From: Pseudomonadota bacterium
GTDB lineage: Bacteria; Desulfobacterota; Binatia; Binatales; Binataceae
Length of the DNA: 56,950 bases
Reading direction: 5' to 3'
NCBI GenBank assembly: GCA_021324455.1
Contig: JAJPJA010000043.1
Coordinates: 1-56,950, forward strand
Position numbers and translations under genes: made by a program. A model generated the notes under the pieces. That model saw nothing but the letters and a program-made list of their open reading frames with translations, did not search any database and was not told the DNA's origin. Shown here piece after piece: positions 1 through 9,010 of this stretch; positions within the stretch are counted from its first letter, which is position 1; each line of letters starts with the position of its first letter.

Positions 1-110
1 AAAGGGAAGGGGAAATGTATTGAAGCGGGCTGAGGCTGCGGCAATCCTTCTGTCCTGACGCGGCGGCCGGAATTATCAAGGCGACTGGTGTTGCCGTAAC
101 CCTTCCGTCA

Positions 111-133
111 CCCCTTCCCTCGCAGGGAAGGGG
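111..133. repeat. Perfect 10-bp inverted repeat (stem-loop)
   Basis: CCCCTTCCCT and AGGGAAGGGG flank a 3-base loop, 43 bases beyond the stop codon of the minus-strand P450 gene. It could terminate that gene, but no T-run follows on the minus strand, so a dispersed palindromic repeat is equally likely. The first bases of the window (about 4-13) repeat the GGGAAGGGG arm. Confidence 0.5.
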
Positions 134-175
134 CCGGGGGTTAGGTCCGAGAAAGACGCCGCTCAGAGATCGCCT

Positions 176-1417
176 TCAATCCACGCGCACGCGCAACTCG
201 CGCAGGCCGCGCGAGAAGACGCTGCCGGCGTAGCGCGGGACGAAATCCGGCGCCAGACGCAGACGCGGAAACCGGCGCAGCATCTCGCTCAGCATCACGC
301 GTCCCTGCAGCCGCGCCGGCGCCGCCCCGATGCAGAAATGGATGCCCTCGCCGAAGGACAGATGGTCGTTGGGCGTGCGGCGGATGTCGAAGGTCTCCGG
401 ATCCCTGAATCGGGCCGGATCGTAGTTGCCTGCGCCCAGCACCACGTACACCGGCGTGCCGCGCGGAATCCTGACCCCCGCAAGCTCCGTATCTCCGGCG
501 GCGAATCTGATGTGCGTATGGACCGGCGGATCGAAGCGCAGACTCTCCTCGACCGCGCCGGGTATCAGCGCGGGATCGCGGCGCACCAGCTCCAGCTGGT
601 CGGGATGCGTCAGGAGGTCGTAGATGATATAGGAGATCATGTCGGCAGTGGTGCTGAGCCCGCCCAGCAGCAGCACCCACACCATCCCGAGCAATTCCTG
701 ACGGTTGAGCGATCCCTTGTCGTCGTGCGCAGCGATGATCGCGCTCAGCAGATCGTTGCCCGGATTGGCGCGCCGGCGTTCGATGTAATCGAAGAAGAAG
801 GTGCGCAAATCCTCCAGGTTCTTCACAAACTCGGGCGGGATCGGTTTGCCCGGCTTGAGCGCGCCGATCTGATGCGTTACGTCTTCCAGCCGCCGTATCG
901 AACTGAAATCTTTTTCGGGCACGTTCAGCATGTGGCCGAACACCATCATCGGCAACTGATCGCCGAGCACCTTGACGAGGTCGAACTCGGCCTGCCCCGC
1001 GGCCGTGTCCAGCAGCCGCCCGACCATCGCGCGCACCGCCGGTTCCATCTCGTCGATTTTGCGCGGCGCGAACGACGGCGCCACCATCCGCCGCAGCCGC
1101 GTATGCACCGGCGGGTCGCGATGGGCCAGGGTCGGCGTGTCCCAGAACACGTTGAAGCGCTCGGTTCCCGCCACCACCGGATTTTCAATCGAGAAGCGCT
1201 GATTGTCGCGGATCACCGCGATCAGGTCGTCGTAGCGCGCCACGATCGTGGTCAACGTGCCGATCTCGCGCTGCACCGGCGGTCCCGCCAGCAGCGCCTT
1301 GTAGTAAGCAATGGGATGGTTGTGAAAATCCGGGCTGCCGGGATCGAACTTCAGCCGCAGGGACAGGTCGACGTCAGCTGACAAGTGTTCGCGGCCGATG
1401 CTGGTGGCGGTGCTCAT
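176..1417 (-). CDS. Cytochrome P450
   Basis: A 413-residue soluble bacterial class-I type P450. The I-helix oxygen-activation segment is near 250-260 (GGLSTTAD), the K-helix ExxR is E291-R294, and the haem loop FGEGIHFCIG at 355-364 places the thiolate ligand at Cys362. The N-terminus has no membrane anchor, so it should need a separate ferredoxin/reductase, and none is in the window. The ATG at 1417 is preceded by a GGGGGT ribosome site at normal spacing. It lies 93 bases downstream of the aminotransferase gene on the same strand, so co-transcription is possible. The substrate cannot be read from sequence. Family assignment is firm. Confidence 0.95.
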   Translation of the reverse strand: MSTATSIGREHLSADVDLSLRLKFDPGSPDFHNHPIAYYKALLAGPPVQREIGTLTTIVARYDDLIAVIRDNQRFSIENPVVAGTERFNVFWDTPTLAHRDPPVHTRLRRMVAPSFAPRKIDEMEPAVRAMVGRLLDTAAGQAEFDLVKVLGDQLPMMVFGHMLNVPEKDFSSIRRLEDVTHQIGALKPGKPIPPEFVKNLEDLRTFFFDYIERRRANPGNDLLSAIIAAHDDKGSLNRQELLGMVWVLLLGGLSTTADMISYIIYDLLTHPDQLELVRRDPALIPGAVEESLRFDPPVHTHIRFAAGDTELAGVRIPRGTPVYVVLGAGNYDPARFRDPETFDIRRTPNDHLSFGEGIHFCIGAAPARLQGRVMLSEMLRRFPRLRLAPDFVPRYAGSVFSRGLRELRVRVD

Positions 1418-1510
1418 CGCGATGACCCCCGTTGGCGGTGTAGGTTGCCTGAGCGTTTGTTCCGCGACGCCAGCTTGCGCCAGCGCGCATCGCGGCGCAA
1501 GAGCATTGCT

Positions 1511-2695
1511 CTAGGCGGATTGCGCGTAGACCGCGTCGGCGGCGGCCTGCGCCCGTCCGCGCGCGATTTCGATTCCCGCCGCGCTCAGCAACTGCTCCAG
1601 AGCGTTGAGCACCAGCACCACGTTGTTGCGCTGGGATGATTCACCCATCAACCCGATGCGCCAGACCTTGCCCTTGAACGGCCCCAGTCCGGCGCCGATC
1701 TCCATGTTGTAGGTGCGCAGCAACGCGGTCCGAATCGCGGCTTCGTCGATTCCCGCGGGCGCCTGGACCGCGGTCAGCTGCGGCAGCCGATGCCCCTCCT
1801 GGGCCACGAACTTAAGTCCCATTGCCGCAACCCCGGCCTGCAATGCGGCGGCGTTGCGCCGGTGCCGCTGCCAGCGCGCCTCCAGCCCCTCTTCGACCAC
1901 GATGCGCAGCGCCTCGTACAGCGCGTAATTCATGCTGATGGGGGCGGTATGATGATAGGCGCGCTCGGCGCCCCAGTACTGCGCGATCATTGAAACGTCC
2001 AGATACCAGGAACGGCATTTGGTCCTGCGCCCGCGAATCACCGCCATCGCGCGTTCGCTCAAGGTAAAGGGGGACAGTCCCGGCGGCGCGCTGATCCCCT
2101 TCTGCGTGCAGCTGTAGCAGGCGTCGATTTGCCATCGATCGATCGGCACCGGGATGCAGGCCAGCGAGGTCACCGCGTCCAGCACCATCAGCGCGCCGTA
2201 GCGATGCGCCATTTGGGCGATTTCCTCGACCGGCTGCAGCACGCCGGTGGAAGTCTCCGCATGCACGACGGCGACCAGCTTGGGCCGCTGGCAGGACTTG
2301 AGCGCGGCTTCGATCTTTTCCGGTTCCACGATCCGGCCCCATTCGGCCTCCACCCGATGCACCCGGGCGCCCATCCGCTCCGCGCACTCGGCCGCGCGTG
2401 CGCCGAACACGCCGTTGACGCCGACCACCGCCTCGTCGCCCTCTTCGATCAGGTTGGCCAGCGCGGATTCCATCCCGGCCGATCCGGTTCCCGAAACCGG
2501 AAAGGTAACGTCGTTGGCGGTTTGAAACACGATCCGGAGCAGCTTCTTGATTTCTTCCATCAGTCCGACGTAGTCGGGATCCAGATGCCCCAGCATCGGC
2601 GCCGCCATCGCATTGAGCACGCGCGGATTTACGTTGGAGGGTCCGGGTCCGAGCAGAATCCGGGCCTGGGGATTGAATTGGGCGAACTGCTGCAC
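1511..2695 (-). CDS. Class-V aminotransferase, alanine/serine-glyoxylate type
   Basis: A 394-residue PLP enzyme of fold type I. It has the N-terminal LLGPGPSNVNPRV signature of the AGT/SGAT family, the PVSGTGSAGMES cofactor-phosphate loop near 66-77, VVHAETSTG near 143-151, the cofactor aspartate in VLDAVTS, and the Schiff-base lysine K199 in CTQKGISAPPGL. It would convert glyoxylate to glycine with alanine or serine as amino donor. The start is GTG with AAGGAG upstream. It is transcribed divergently from glcDEF, whose product is glyoxylate, which strongly supports this role. The donor specificity is not decidable from sequence. Confidence 0.9.
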   Translation of the reverse strand: MQQFAQFNPQARILLGPGPSNVNPRVLNAMAAPMLGHLDPDYVGLMEEIKKLLRIVFQTANDVTFPVSGTGSAGMESALANLIEEGDEAVVGVNGVFGARAAECAERMGARVHRVEAEWGRIVEPEKIEAALKSCQRPKLVAVVHAETSTGVLQPVEEIAQMAHRYGALMVLDAVTSLACIPVPIDRWQIDACYSCTQKGISAPPGLSPFTLSERAMAVIRGRRTKCRSWYLDVSMIAQYWGAERAYHHTAPISMNYALYEALRIVVEEGLEARWQRHRRNAAALQAGVAAMGLKFVAQEGHRLPQLTAVQAPAGIDEAAIRTALLRTYNMEIGAGLGPFKGKVWRIGLMGESSQRNNVVLVLNALEQLLSAAGIEIARGRAQAAADAVYAQSA

Positions 2696-2849
2696 TGGTC
2701 GGCGGCTCCTTTTGTCCTCGGCATCGCTGCGGCCCGGCGAAACCTTCCCGGCGACCCGCGGCCGAACGTCCCATTATTACCGGATAAGGTCCGTCAAAGA
2801 AGGGCGCGGCCCGCTCGCGCTGCCGGGGCTGCGTGATAGAGTGTCCTCG

Positions 2850-4301
2850 ATGGAAGACGGGTTACGCGGCAGCGGGATCGATTCGGGGCTGCGCGCCGAT
2901 CTCGAAGCGCTGGTCGGCGCGGACGCGGTGGTCTCGCGCCGCAGCGAACTTAAAGTATACGAATGCGACGGCTGGACGATCGAGAAGAACGCGCCCGATC
3001 TGCTGGTGATGCCGCGATCCACCGAACAGGTCAGCGCGATTTTGCGGCTGCTCCATCGGCGCGGCGTCGCCTTCGTGCCGCGCGGCGCGGGAACCGGGCT
3101 GTCCGGCGGATGCCTGCCGCTGGCCGCTCCGGTCATGATCTGCACCTCGCGCATGAATCGCATCGTGTCGATCGACCTGTCCAACCGGCGGGTTGAAGTA
3201 CAGCCCGGCGTGGTCAACCTGCATGTGACCGACGCGGTCCGGCCTCAGGGCTACTTCTACGCGCCTGACCCGTCCTCGCAGAGCGCCTGCACCATCGGCG
3301 GCAATATCGCGGAGAATTCCGGCGGTCCGCACACCCTCAAGTACGGCGTCACCGCCAACCATGTGCTGGGCGTTGAACTGGTGCTGCCCGACGGCGAAGT
3401 AGTCGAACTGGGCGGCCCGGCCGAGGAGAAGCTGGGCTACGATCTGGCCGGCGCGGTGGTCGGCTCCGAGGGCACCGTCGGTATCGTGACCCGCGCGACC
3501 TTGCGGCTGATGCGCGCGCCGCAGAGCTATCGCACGATGCTGGCGCTGTTCGATGACGTCGATACGGCGACCCGCGCGGTATCGAAGATCATCGCGGACG
3601 GGATGGTGCCGGGGGCAATTGAGATGATGGATCGCCTGATCATTGGCGCGGTCGAGGCCGCCTTTCACGTCGGCTTTCCGCCCGGCGCCGGGGCGGCGTT
3701 GATCGTCGAGCTCGACGGCCTTGCCGCGGGGCTGGACGATCACGCGTCGCGCGCCGCCGAGCTGATGCGATCGTGCGGCGCGCGTTCGGTTGAACTGGCC
3801 CGCGACGAGGCCCAGCGCCAGCTGCTATGGAAGGCGCGCAAGCGGGCGTTCGGCGCCGTCGGGCGGTTGGCGTCCAACTATGCCACCCAGGACGGCGTGG
3901 TGCCGCGCACGCGTCTGCCGGATATTCTGCGCGAGATTACCGCTATCGCGGCGCGCTACCGGCTGCGGATCGGCAACGTCTTCCATGCCGGCGACGGCAA
4001 CATCCATCCCATTGTGCTTTACGAGGAGCGCGACGCCGACGAGACGCGGCGCGCAATCGAAGCGGGACGGGAGATTCTCAAGGCCTGCCTTGCGATGGGC
4101 GGGAGTCTGACCGGAGAGCACGGTATCGGGGTCGAGAAGCTGGCCGAGATGCCGCTGTTGTTCAGCCCCGACGATTTGCGTGTGATGGCGGAATTGCGCG
4201 CGGTGTTCGACCCGGACAACCGCTCCAATCCGGGCAAGGTTCTGCCGCGTCCGGGTTCGTGCGTGGAAGTCTCAGCCCCCCGCCGCCAGGTTCCGTTGTA
4301 G
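2850..4301 (+). CDS. glcD: Glycolate oxidase FAD-linked subunit GlcD
   Basis: A 483-residue FAD-binding PCMH/VAO-family subunit that oxidises glycolate to glyoxylate in the GlcDEF complex. It shows the FAD loop PRGAGTGLSGG, the NSGGPHTLKYGVT segment, GSEGTVGIVTRATLRL, and the C-terminal catalytic and metal motifs HAGDGNIHP and GEHGIGVEK. Length matches E. coli GlcD. The reading frame is open further upstream, but similarity begins at the ATG at 2850. A GTG at 2841 is an alternative. It is followed by glcE after 86 bases and shares a divergent intergenic region with the glyoxylate aminotransferase. Confidence 0.93.
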   Translation: MEDGLRGSGIDSGLRADLEALVGADAVVSRRSELKVYECDGWTIEKNAPDLLVMPRSTEQVSAILRLLHRRGVAFVPRGAGTGLSGGCLPLAAPVMICTSRMNRIVSIDLSNRRVEVQPGVVNLHVTDAVRPQGYFYAPDPSSQSACTIGGNIAENSGGPHTLKYGVTANHVLGVELVLPDGEVVELGGPAEEKLGYDLAGAVVGSEGTVGIVTRATLRLMRAPQSYRTMLALFDDVDTATRAVSKIIADGMVPGAIEMMDRLIIGAVEAAFHVGFPPGAGAALIVELDGLAAGLDDHASRAAELMRSCGARSVELARDEAQRQLLWKARKRAFGAVGRLASNYATQDGVVPRTRLPDILREITAIAARYRLRIGNVFHAGDGNIHPIVLYEERDADETRRAIEAGREILKACLAMGGSLTGEHGIGVEKLAEMPLLFSPDDLRVMAELRAVFDPDNRSNPGKVLPRPGSCVEVSAPRRQVPL

Positions 4302-4387
4302 CCGGCGGTTCAGGCCACGCCACCCCCGGAACCGCCATAGACCGGAGCGGCTTTTGTCATACGGCGGGCAATGGTACAGCTTCCAAA

Positions 4388-5617
4388 GTGAGTTCCGTCC
4401 TCCAGACCGAGCTTGGCCGGTTGTTCGACGCCGGCCGCTTGCGCGAACCGCGTGGATTCGAAAGCGCGGCCGCCGAGGTTGTGGTGGAGCCGGCGTCGCT
4501 GGATGAAATCGGGGAGCTGGTGCGCAAATGCGAGCGCGACCGCATCTGCGTGGCGCCAATCGGTGCCTGCCGGACGCTGCGCTGCCTGCGTTCGGCGCCG
4601 GTCAGTGCCGGCGTTTCGCTGATTCAGATGGCCGGGGTAATTGCGCACGAGCCCGACGATATGACCGTCGTGGTTGGAGCGGGAGCTACGCTGGCCGCGC
4701 TCGAAGCGGTATTGGCGCGGCACGGCCAGCATCTGCCGGTCGATCCGCCGTTTCCCGACCAGACCACCGTCGGCGCGATGTTGGGCGCGGCGCATAGCGG
4801 TCTGACACGTCTGTCCGCCGGCACCGTGCGCGACTTCCTGATTGGCGTGCAGTTTGTCGGCCACGGCGGCAAGGCCGTCCGCGGCGGCGGCAGGGTGGTC
4901 AAAAACGTCGCCGGCTATGATTTGATGAAAGTGATGATCGGCTCCTTCGGCACGCTGGGAATCATTACCGAGGCGACTTTCAAGCTCAGACCGTTGCCCG
5001 AGCTGTATGCGATCGCGATTGGATATCATTGCGCTCCGGCCGAAGCGTTCGAGACCGGCTTTCGCCTGCATGACGCGCTTGCCCTGCTTCACCTGGAGTT
5101 GCTCAGTCCGGGGATAAGGACGCCATTGACACGCGAGGGGCAGTATCTTCTCGCAGCCGGCGTCGGCGGCAATCGCAAGGACGCCGATTATCAGCTCGAA
5201 GAGATCCGCAGGCTGCAGCCCGGCACGCTGATTCTGGAAGGCGCCGACGCGCGGCGATTCTATCGCGTGCTGCGCGACGCGGAGCTGCCTCAGGCGCCGC
5301 TGCGGATGCAGATCGCGGCGCTGCCGCGCCAGCTGCCATCATGTCTTGACCGGCCCGGCTTGCAGTTCCGCGCCCATGCCGCTGCGGGAGTGGCGCAGCT
5401 TGCTCTGGATGACGCCGAAACTGCCGCCGGCATCCGGCGCGCCGCGGCTGACGCACGGGGGCACGCGCGGGTGCTGTCGCTGCAACCGGCGCTGCGCGGC
5501 CTGATTCCGATTTTCGACCAGCCGCCCTCGGGCGCGCTCAAGCTGATGCGCCGGCTTAAGGCGGCGTTCGACCCTGCCGGAATTTTCAACCCCGGCTGTT
5601 TCGTCGGCGGCATTTAG
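4388..5617 (+). CDS. glcE: Glycolate oxidase subunit GlcE
   Basis: A FAD-binding subunit of about 409 residues, paralogous to GlcD. Its recognisable segments are DPPFPDQTTVGAMLG, the GTVRDFLIGVQFV strand and GGGRVVKNVAGYDLMK, followed by GSFGTLGIITEATFKLRPLP. It partners GlcD and the Fe-S subunit GlcF. The frame is open far upstream inside glcD, but similarity starts around the GTG at 4388, which I chose. No strong ribosome site precedes it, so the start is uncertain by some codons. Its stop codon abuts the glcF ATG directly (TAGATG), indicating one operon. Confidence 0.88.
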   Translation: MSSVLQTELGRLFDAGRLREPRGFESAAAEVVVEPASLDEIGELVRKCERDRICVAPIGACRTLRCLRSAPVSAGVSLIQMAGVIAHEPDDMTVVVGAGATLAALEAVLARHGQHLPVDPPFPDQTTVGAMLGAAHSGLTRLSAGTVRDFLIGVQFVGHGGKAVRGGGRVVKNVAGYDLMKVMIGSFGTLGIITEATFKLRPLPELYAIAIGYHCAPAEAFETGFRLHDALALLHLELLSPGIRTPLTREGQYLLAAGVGGNRKDADYQLEEIRRLQPGTLILEGADARRFYRVLRDAELPQAPLRMQIAALPRQLPSCLDRPGLQFRAHAAAGVAQLALDDAETAAGIRRAAADARGHARVLSLQPALRGLIPIFDQPPSGALKLMRRLKAAFDPAGIFNPGCFVGGI

Positions 5618-6925
5618 ATGCAATCCAACCAACCGCAACAAAAGCGCGGGCCGGCGCGGGACGTGGTCGATTACGAGCTGCTGTTCGACTGCGTGCATTG
5701 CGGCCTGTGCCTGGAGGCCTGTCCGACTTACATCCTGACCCGCGCCGAAATGGATTCGCCGCGCGGACGTATCTACCAGATGAAGGCGCTCGCCGAAGCC
5801 CGCCTTGACGCCGACGCCGACGTCGTGCGCCATCTGGATTTCTGCCTCGGATGCCGCGGATGCGAGACGGCATGCCCTTCCGGCGTCCGTTACGGCGCCT
5901 TGATCGAACAGACGCGCGCATGGATTGAGAACAATTACCGCCGCCCGCTGTCCGATCGCGTTCGGCGATGGCTGATCGGCGCGCTGTTTCCTTATCCCTC
6001 CCGCCTCAGAGCCGCATTGACGCCGCTGGCAATTATCGAGCGCGCCGGGCTCAGGCCCCTGCTGCAGCGCGCGATGCCGCGCGGACTGCGCGAATGGATC
6101 GAACTGGTGCCTGCGCTGACCGGCAACGGCGCCAGGTCGTCCACGGCGCCGGCACCGGACGGCCGCGGCCCGGTGGCGGTTCATCACGGATGCGTCGCGC
6201 AGGTGCTGGCGGACTCAGCCAATCGCAGTGCGGAGAGGCTTTTGGGCGCGGCCGGCTACAAAGTCGTGCCGCTGCCGCGCACCGTATGCTGCGGGGCGCT
6301 GGACCTGCATAGCGGCAATCGCAGGCGGGCGCTGGAGTTCGCCCGCGCCAACGTCCGCGCGATCGAGCAAAGCGGCGCCGAATACGTCATTTCCACCGCC
6401 TCAGGATGCTCCACCGCGATGGCCGAGTACGGCGAGTTGCTCAAGGACGATCCCGAACTGGCGCAAAGCGCCAGGGATGTCTCGGCGCGGGTGAAGGAAC
6501 TCAGTCTGCTGCTGGCGGGGGAACGCCAGCCGGCGACCCGGCGCTTCGAATGCGTCGTTACCTACCACGACGCGTGCCATCTTGCGCACGGAATGGGTAT
6601 CCGCGAGCAGCCGCGCGCGCTGCTCCGATCGATTCCCGGCGTGAAGCTGGTCGAGATGGAAATGCCCGACCTCTGCTGCGGGTCCGCGGGCACCTACAAC
6701 CTGACTCATCCGCAGGCCGCGCGCGAACTCGCCCAGCGCAAAGCCGACGCCATCGCGGCCACCGGCGTGGATTACGTGGTGCTGGCCAATCCGGGATGTC
6801 AGTTTCAAATCGCCGCCGAGCTCAGGCGCCGCGGCGCCCGTATCAAGGTGATGCATCTGGCGGACTTCGTCGCGATGGCCGTCTTCAATGGAAATGAGGC
6901 AAAATACTCAGATCGTATCAGTTAG
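5618..6925 (+). CDS. glcF: Glycolate oxidase iron-sulfur subunit GlcF
   Basis: A 435-residue electron-transfer subunit. It contains two ferredoxin-type CxxCxxCxxxCP clusters (CVHCGLCLEACP and CLGCRGCETACP) for two [4Fe-4S] centres, then two CCG domains (VCCGALDLHSG and LCCGSAGTYN) typical of GlcF and heterodisulfide-reductase-like subunits. It passes electrons from GlcD/GlcE flavin to the membrane quinone pool. It begins directly after the glcE stop and is the last gene of the operon. Confidence 0.94.
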   Translation: MQSNQPQQKRGPARDVVDYELLFDCVHCGLCLEACPTYILTRAEMDSPRGRIYQMKALAEARLDADADVVRHLDFCLGCRGCETACPSGVRYGALIEQTRAWIENNYRRPLSDRVRRWLIGALFPYPSRLRAALTPLAIIERAGLRPLLQRAMPRGLREWIELVPALTGNGARSSTAPAPDGRGPVAVHHGCVAQVLADSANRSAERLLGAAGYKVVPLPRTVCCGALDLHSGNRRRALEFARANVRAIEQSGAEYVISTASGCSTAMAEYGELLKDDPELAQSARDVSARVKELSLLLAGERQPATRRFECVVTYHDACHLAHGMGIREQPRALLRSIPGVKLVEMEMPDLCCGSAGTYNLTHPQAARELAQRKADAIAATGVDYVVLANPGCQFQIAAELRRRGARIKVMHLADFVAMAVFNGNEAKYSDRIS

Positions 6926-7193
6926 CATTCGATTTTTGCTTGCCGGATCATCATGGCGGACCGATAATCATAAAGAATATCAGGATCGTTCTCGAATAAG
7001 AGCTCACATCGCGGCAATTTTGCGTCCACGGCTTTGAGCGGGCCGCGCCCCGCGAAGCTGTGCCTGAAACGCCGGGAAAAACCGGTTGATTCCTGCGAAC
7101 CGTGTTCACCAGTCGATTCGCGCACGATCCAAATCATCAGCTGGAAAGCGGCAGGCGCGGCGGGAGCCGCCGATTAAGCCGGGAGGGAAAAAC

Positions 7194-8111
7194 TTGAACA
7201 ACAATCGCTGCGCCATCCGGACCGGGTTTCTCCAGCGGCTGGCCGCCGGCTTCACGGTGTTGCTGGTCGCGGCCTTTGGCTCCGCCCCTCAATGCCGGGC
7301 ATGGGGCGGCGACGGCCATCAGATAACGGCGTATATCGCGGCCGATCATCTGACCGCCCAGGCCCGCGGCAAGGTGGCGCGTATTCTCGGCGTAAAAGAC
7401 GATCCCGTCGATGTGGCGCAGGCGATGGCTCAAGCCGCGATCCGGCCCGATATCGAATTCAGAACTTCAGCGCCGGAAACGCTGGACTGGCATTTCATGA
7501 ACCTGTGCCGTCAGGATACGGCCGCGGATGAGCGGGCGCGATGTCCAGCCGGCAACTGCTTGACCGCACGCATCGATCGATTCGTTGACGATTTGAGAAG
7601 CGGGAAGAAGGACGGAAAATGGGCGGCGTCCGATCAGCTCGCATTCCTGATCAACTTTATGGGCGAGATACATCAGCCGCTGCACGCGATTACCAACGCC
7701 GATATGGGCGGCAAATGCCAGGGGGTAATCGCGCCCGAGCCCGCCAACGCCCTCCATTCGCTGTGGGGCGAGCGGATGGTCAGTCATCTGGAGCGCCAAC
7801 TCGATACTCACACTCCGGCTGAGACCGCCGCCGTTTTACAGCGGCGGATTCCCGACGATGTCGCACTGCCGGCCCGGATTTCCGATATTGCCTGGGAATC
7901 TCATCGAATAGCCGAAAATGAAGCTTACCGGAAGCTGGCAATACCGATGCAGCCGTGCGAACCTGCCGCGTGCGTCAAGCTGCCGCCGCTCAGGATCGGC
8001 AAGGATTACCTGGACCAGGAGTCGACCCTGGTGGCGCAGCGGCTTGCCCTCGGCGGCTACCGCCTCGCCGCGCTGCTCAATTCGATCTGGAGTTCGCCTT
8101 GGGCTCAGTAG
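7194..8111 (+). CDS. Secreted S1/P1-like nuclease with altered zinc site
   Basis: A 305-residue protein starting at TTG 7194, chosen because GGGAGGG lies 6 bases upstream and a signal peptide follows immediately. Cleavage after Ala36 would leave Trp37 as the mature N-terminus, as required for zinc binding in this family (WGGDGHQ). Family segments present are RPDIEF, DWHFMN, HQPLH and NALHSLW. By motif alignment to P1 nuclease three zinc ligands differ: His116 to Asn154, Asp120 to Glu158, Asp153 to Gly192. The fold and export are well supported, but catalytic zinc-cluster activity is doubtful. It is preceded by a 268-base gap with no clear gene. Confidence 0.82.
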   Translation: MNNNRCAIRTGFLQRLAAGFTVLLVAAFGSAPQCRAWGGDGHQITAYIAADHLTAQARGKVARILGVKDDPVDVAQAMAQAAIRPDIEFRTSAPETLDWHFMNLCRQDTAADERARCPAGNCLTARIDRFVDDLRSGKKDGKWAASDQLAFLINFMGEIHQPLHAITNADMGGKCQGVIAPEPANALHSLWGERMVSHLERQLDTHTPAETAAVLQRRIPDDVALPARISDIAWESHRIAENEAYRKLAIPMQPCEPAACVKLPPLRIGKDYLDQESTLVAQRLALGGYRLAALLNSIWSSPWAQ

Positions 8112-8339
8112 ACCGAAAGTGTATCCATGCGGATCGGGCGGGGACGTTCGGCGGTAATCCGGCGCGGTTAGCGGCCGAATTGGCTATGACCGGCTTCGAA
8201 TACCGCCGCATCGATCGGCCGCATCGCGCATTGACAACCATGGCGGATTGGCGAGAATCGCACATTGCAGGCCGGTGGGCGGATTGCGATGCGGTAAGCC
8301 TGTCTGAAACGCTGCGGGATTTTCCAAAAAGGAGCAGCC

Positions 8340-8783
8340 ATGCAGGGATTCAAGCAGTTCTTGTTGCGCGGCAACGTGGTCGATATGGCGGTAGGCATTG
8401 TCGTCGGCGCGGCTTTCGGCACGGTGGTGTCGTCGTTCGTCAAGGATCTGCTTACGCCGTTCATCGCCGCGATCGTGCGCAAACCGAATTTCTCCACGAT
8501 TGCATTCGAGATTAACGGCAGCAAGTTTCTAATCGGCGATTTTGCCAACGCGGTGGTTTCCTTTATTCTGATTGCGGCGGCGGTGTATTTCGCGGTCGTG
8601 TTGCCGATTAATACCCTGGTTGCCCATGCGCGCAAACAGCCGCCGGCCGACCCCACTACCAAAAAGTGTCCGGAATGCGCCAGCGAGATCCCGATCCAGG
8701 CCCGGCGCTGCGCGTTCTGTACTTCGGCGCTGCAGGCCGACGCGGGCCTGCAGCCGGCGGCCGAGCGCGCACTCGGAGCCTGA
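8340..8783 (+). CDS. mscL: MscL mechanosensitive channel with C-terminal zinc ribbon
   Basis: A 147-residue large-conductance mechanosensitive channel that vents solutes on osmotic downshock. The N-terminal MscL helix and TM1 (FKQFLLRGNVVDMAVGIVVG) span about 4-45, and TM2 about 69-97. The usual cytoplasmic helical bundle is followed or replaced by a zinc ribbon, C110xxC113...C124xxC127. A strong AAAAAGGAG site precedes the ATG. It stands alone, 228 bases after the nuclease gene. Confidence 0.93.
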   Translation: MQGFKQFLLRGNVVDMAVGIVVGAAFGTVVSSFVKDLLTPFIAAIVRKPNFSTIAFEINGSKFLIGDFANAVVSFILIAAAVYFAVVLPINTLVAHARKQPPADPTTKKCPECASEIPIQARRCAFCTSALQADAGLQPAAERALGA

Positions 8784-8954
8784 ACGGAACGCCCGTCAAA
8801 ACCTCCGCCGGCTTTTATCTGAGCTGAAAAAATCGAGCATTTGGCGGCGATTGCGTAAGTTCGCAGGCCGTCCGGCAGGTGTTGCCCACACCGCGACATG
8901 GTTGCGATCGTCCCGCCGCTTATAAGCACCGGGGATCCGCTGGCCGGAATCAAA

Positions 8955-8984
8955 TTGATATATGACAATTACTACAACTATATA
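8955..8984 (+). promoter_or_regulatory. Promoter-like AT-rich island without a cognate gene
   Basis: TTGATA (8955-8960) and TATATA (8979-8984) are separated by 18 bases in a strongly AT-rich patch (about 8946-8995) of an otherwise GC-rich region. It would fire toward the 3' end of the minus-strand VOC gene, giving an antisense or short non-coding transcript. No open frame with a ribosome site follows. The rest of 8784-9010 shows nothing else. Confidence 0.3.
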
Positions 8985-9010
8985 CCTTACCGGTTGCCAG
9001 GTTGACGGCT

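Noticed and set aside
6922..7137. 71-codon minus-strand frame after glcF
   Set aside because: Weak start, mixed composition and no motif. It overlaps the upstream region of the TTG-started nuclease gene.
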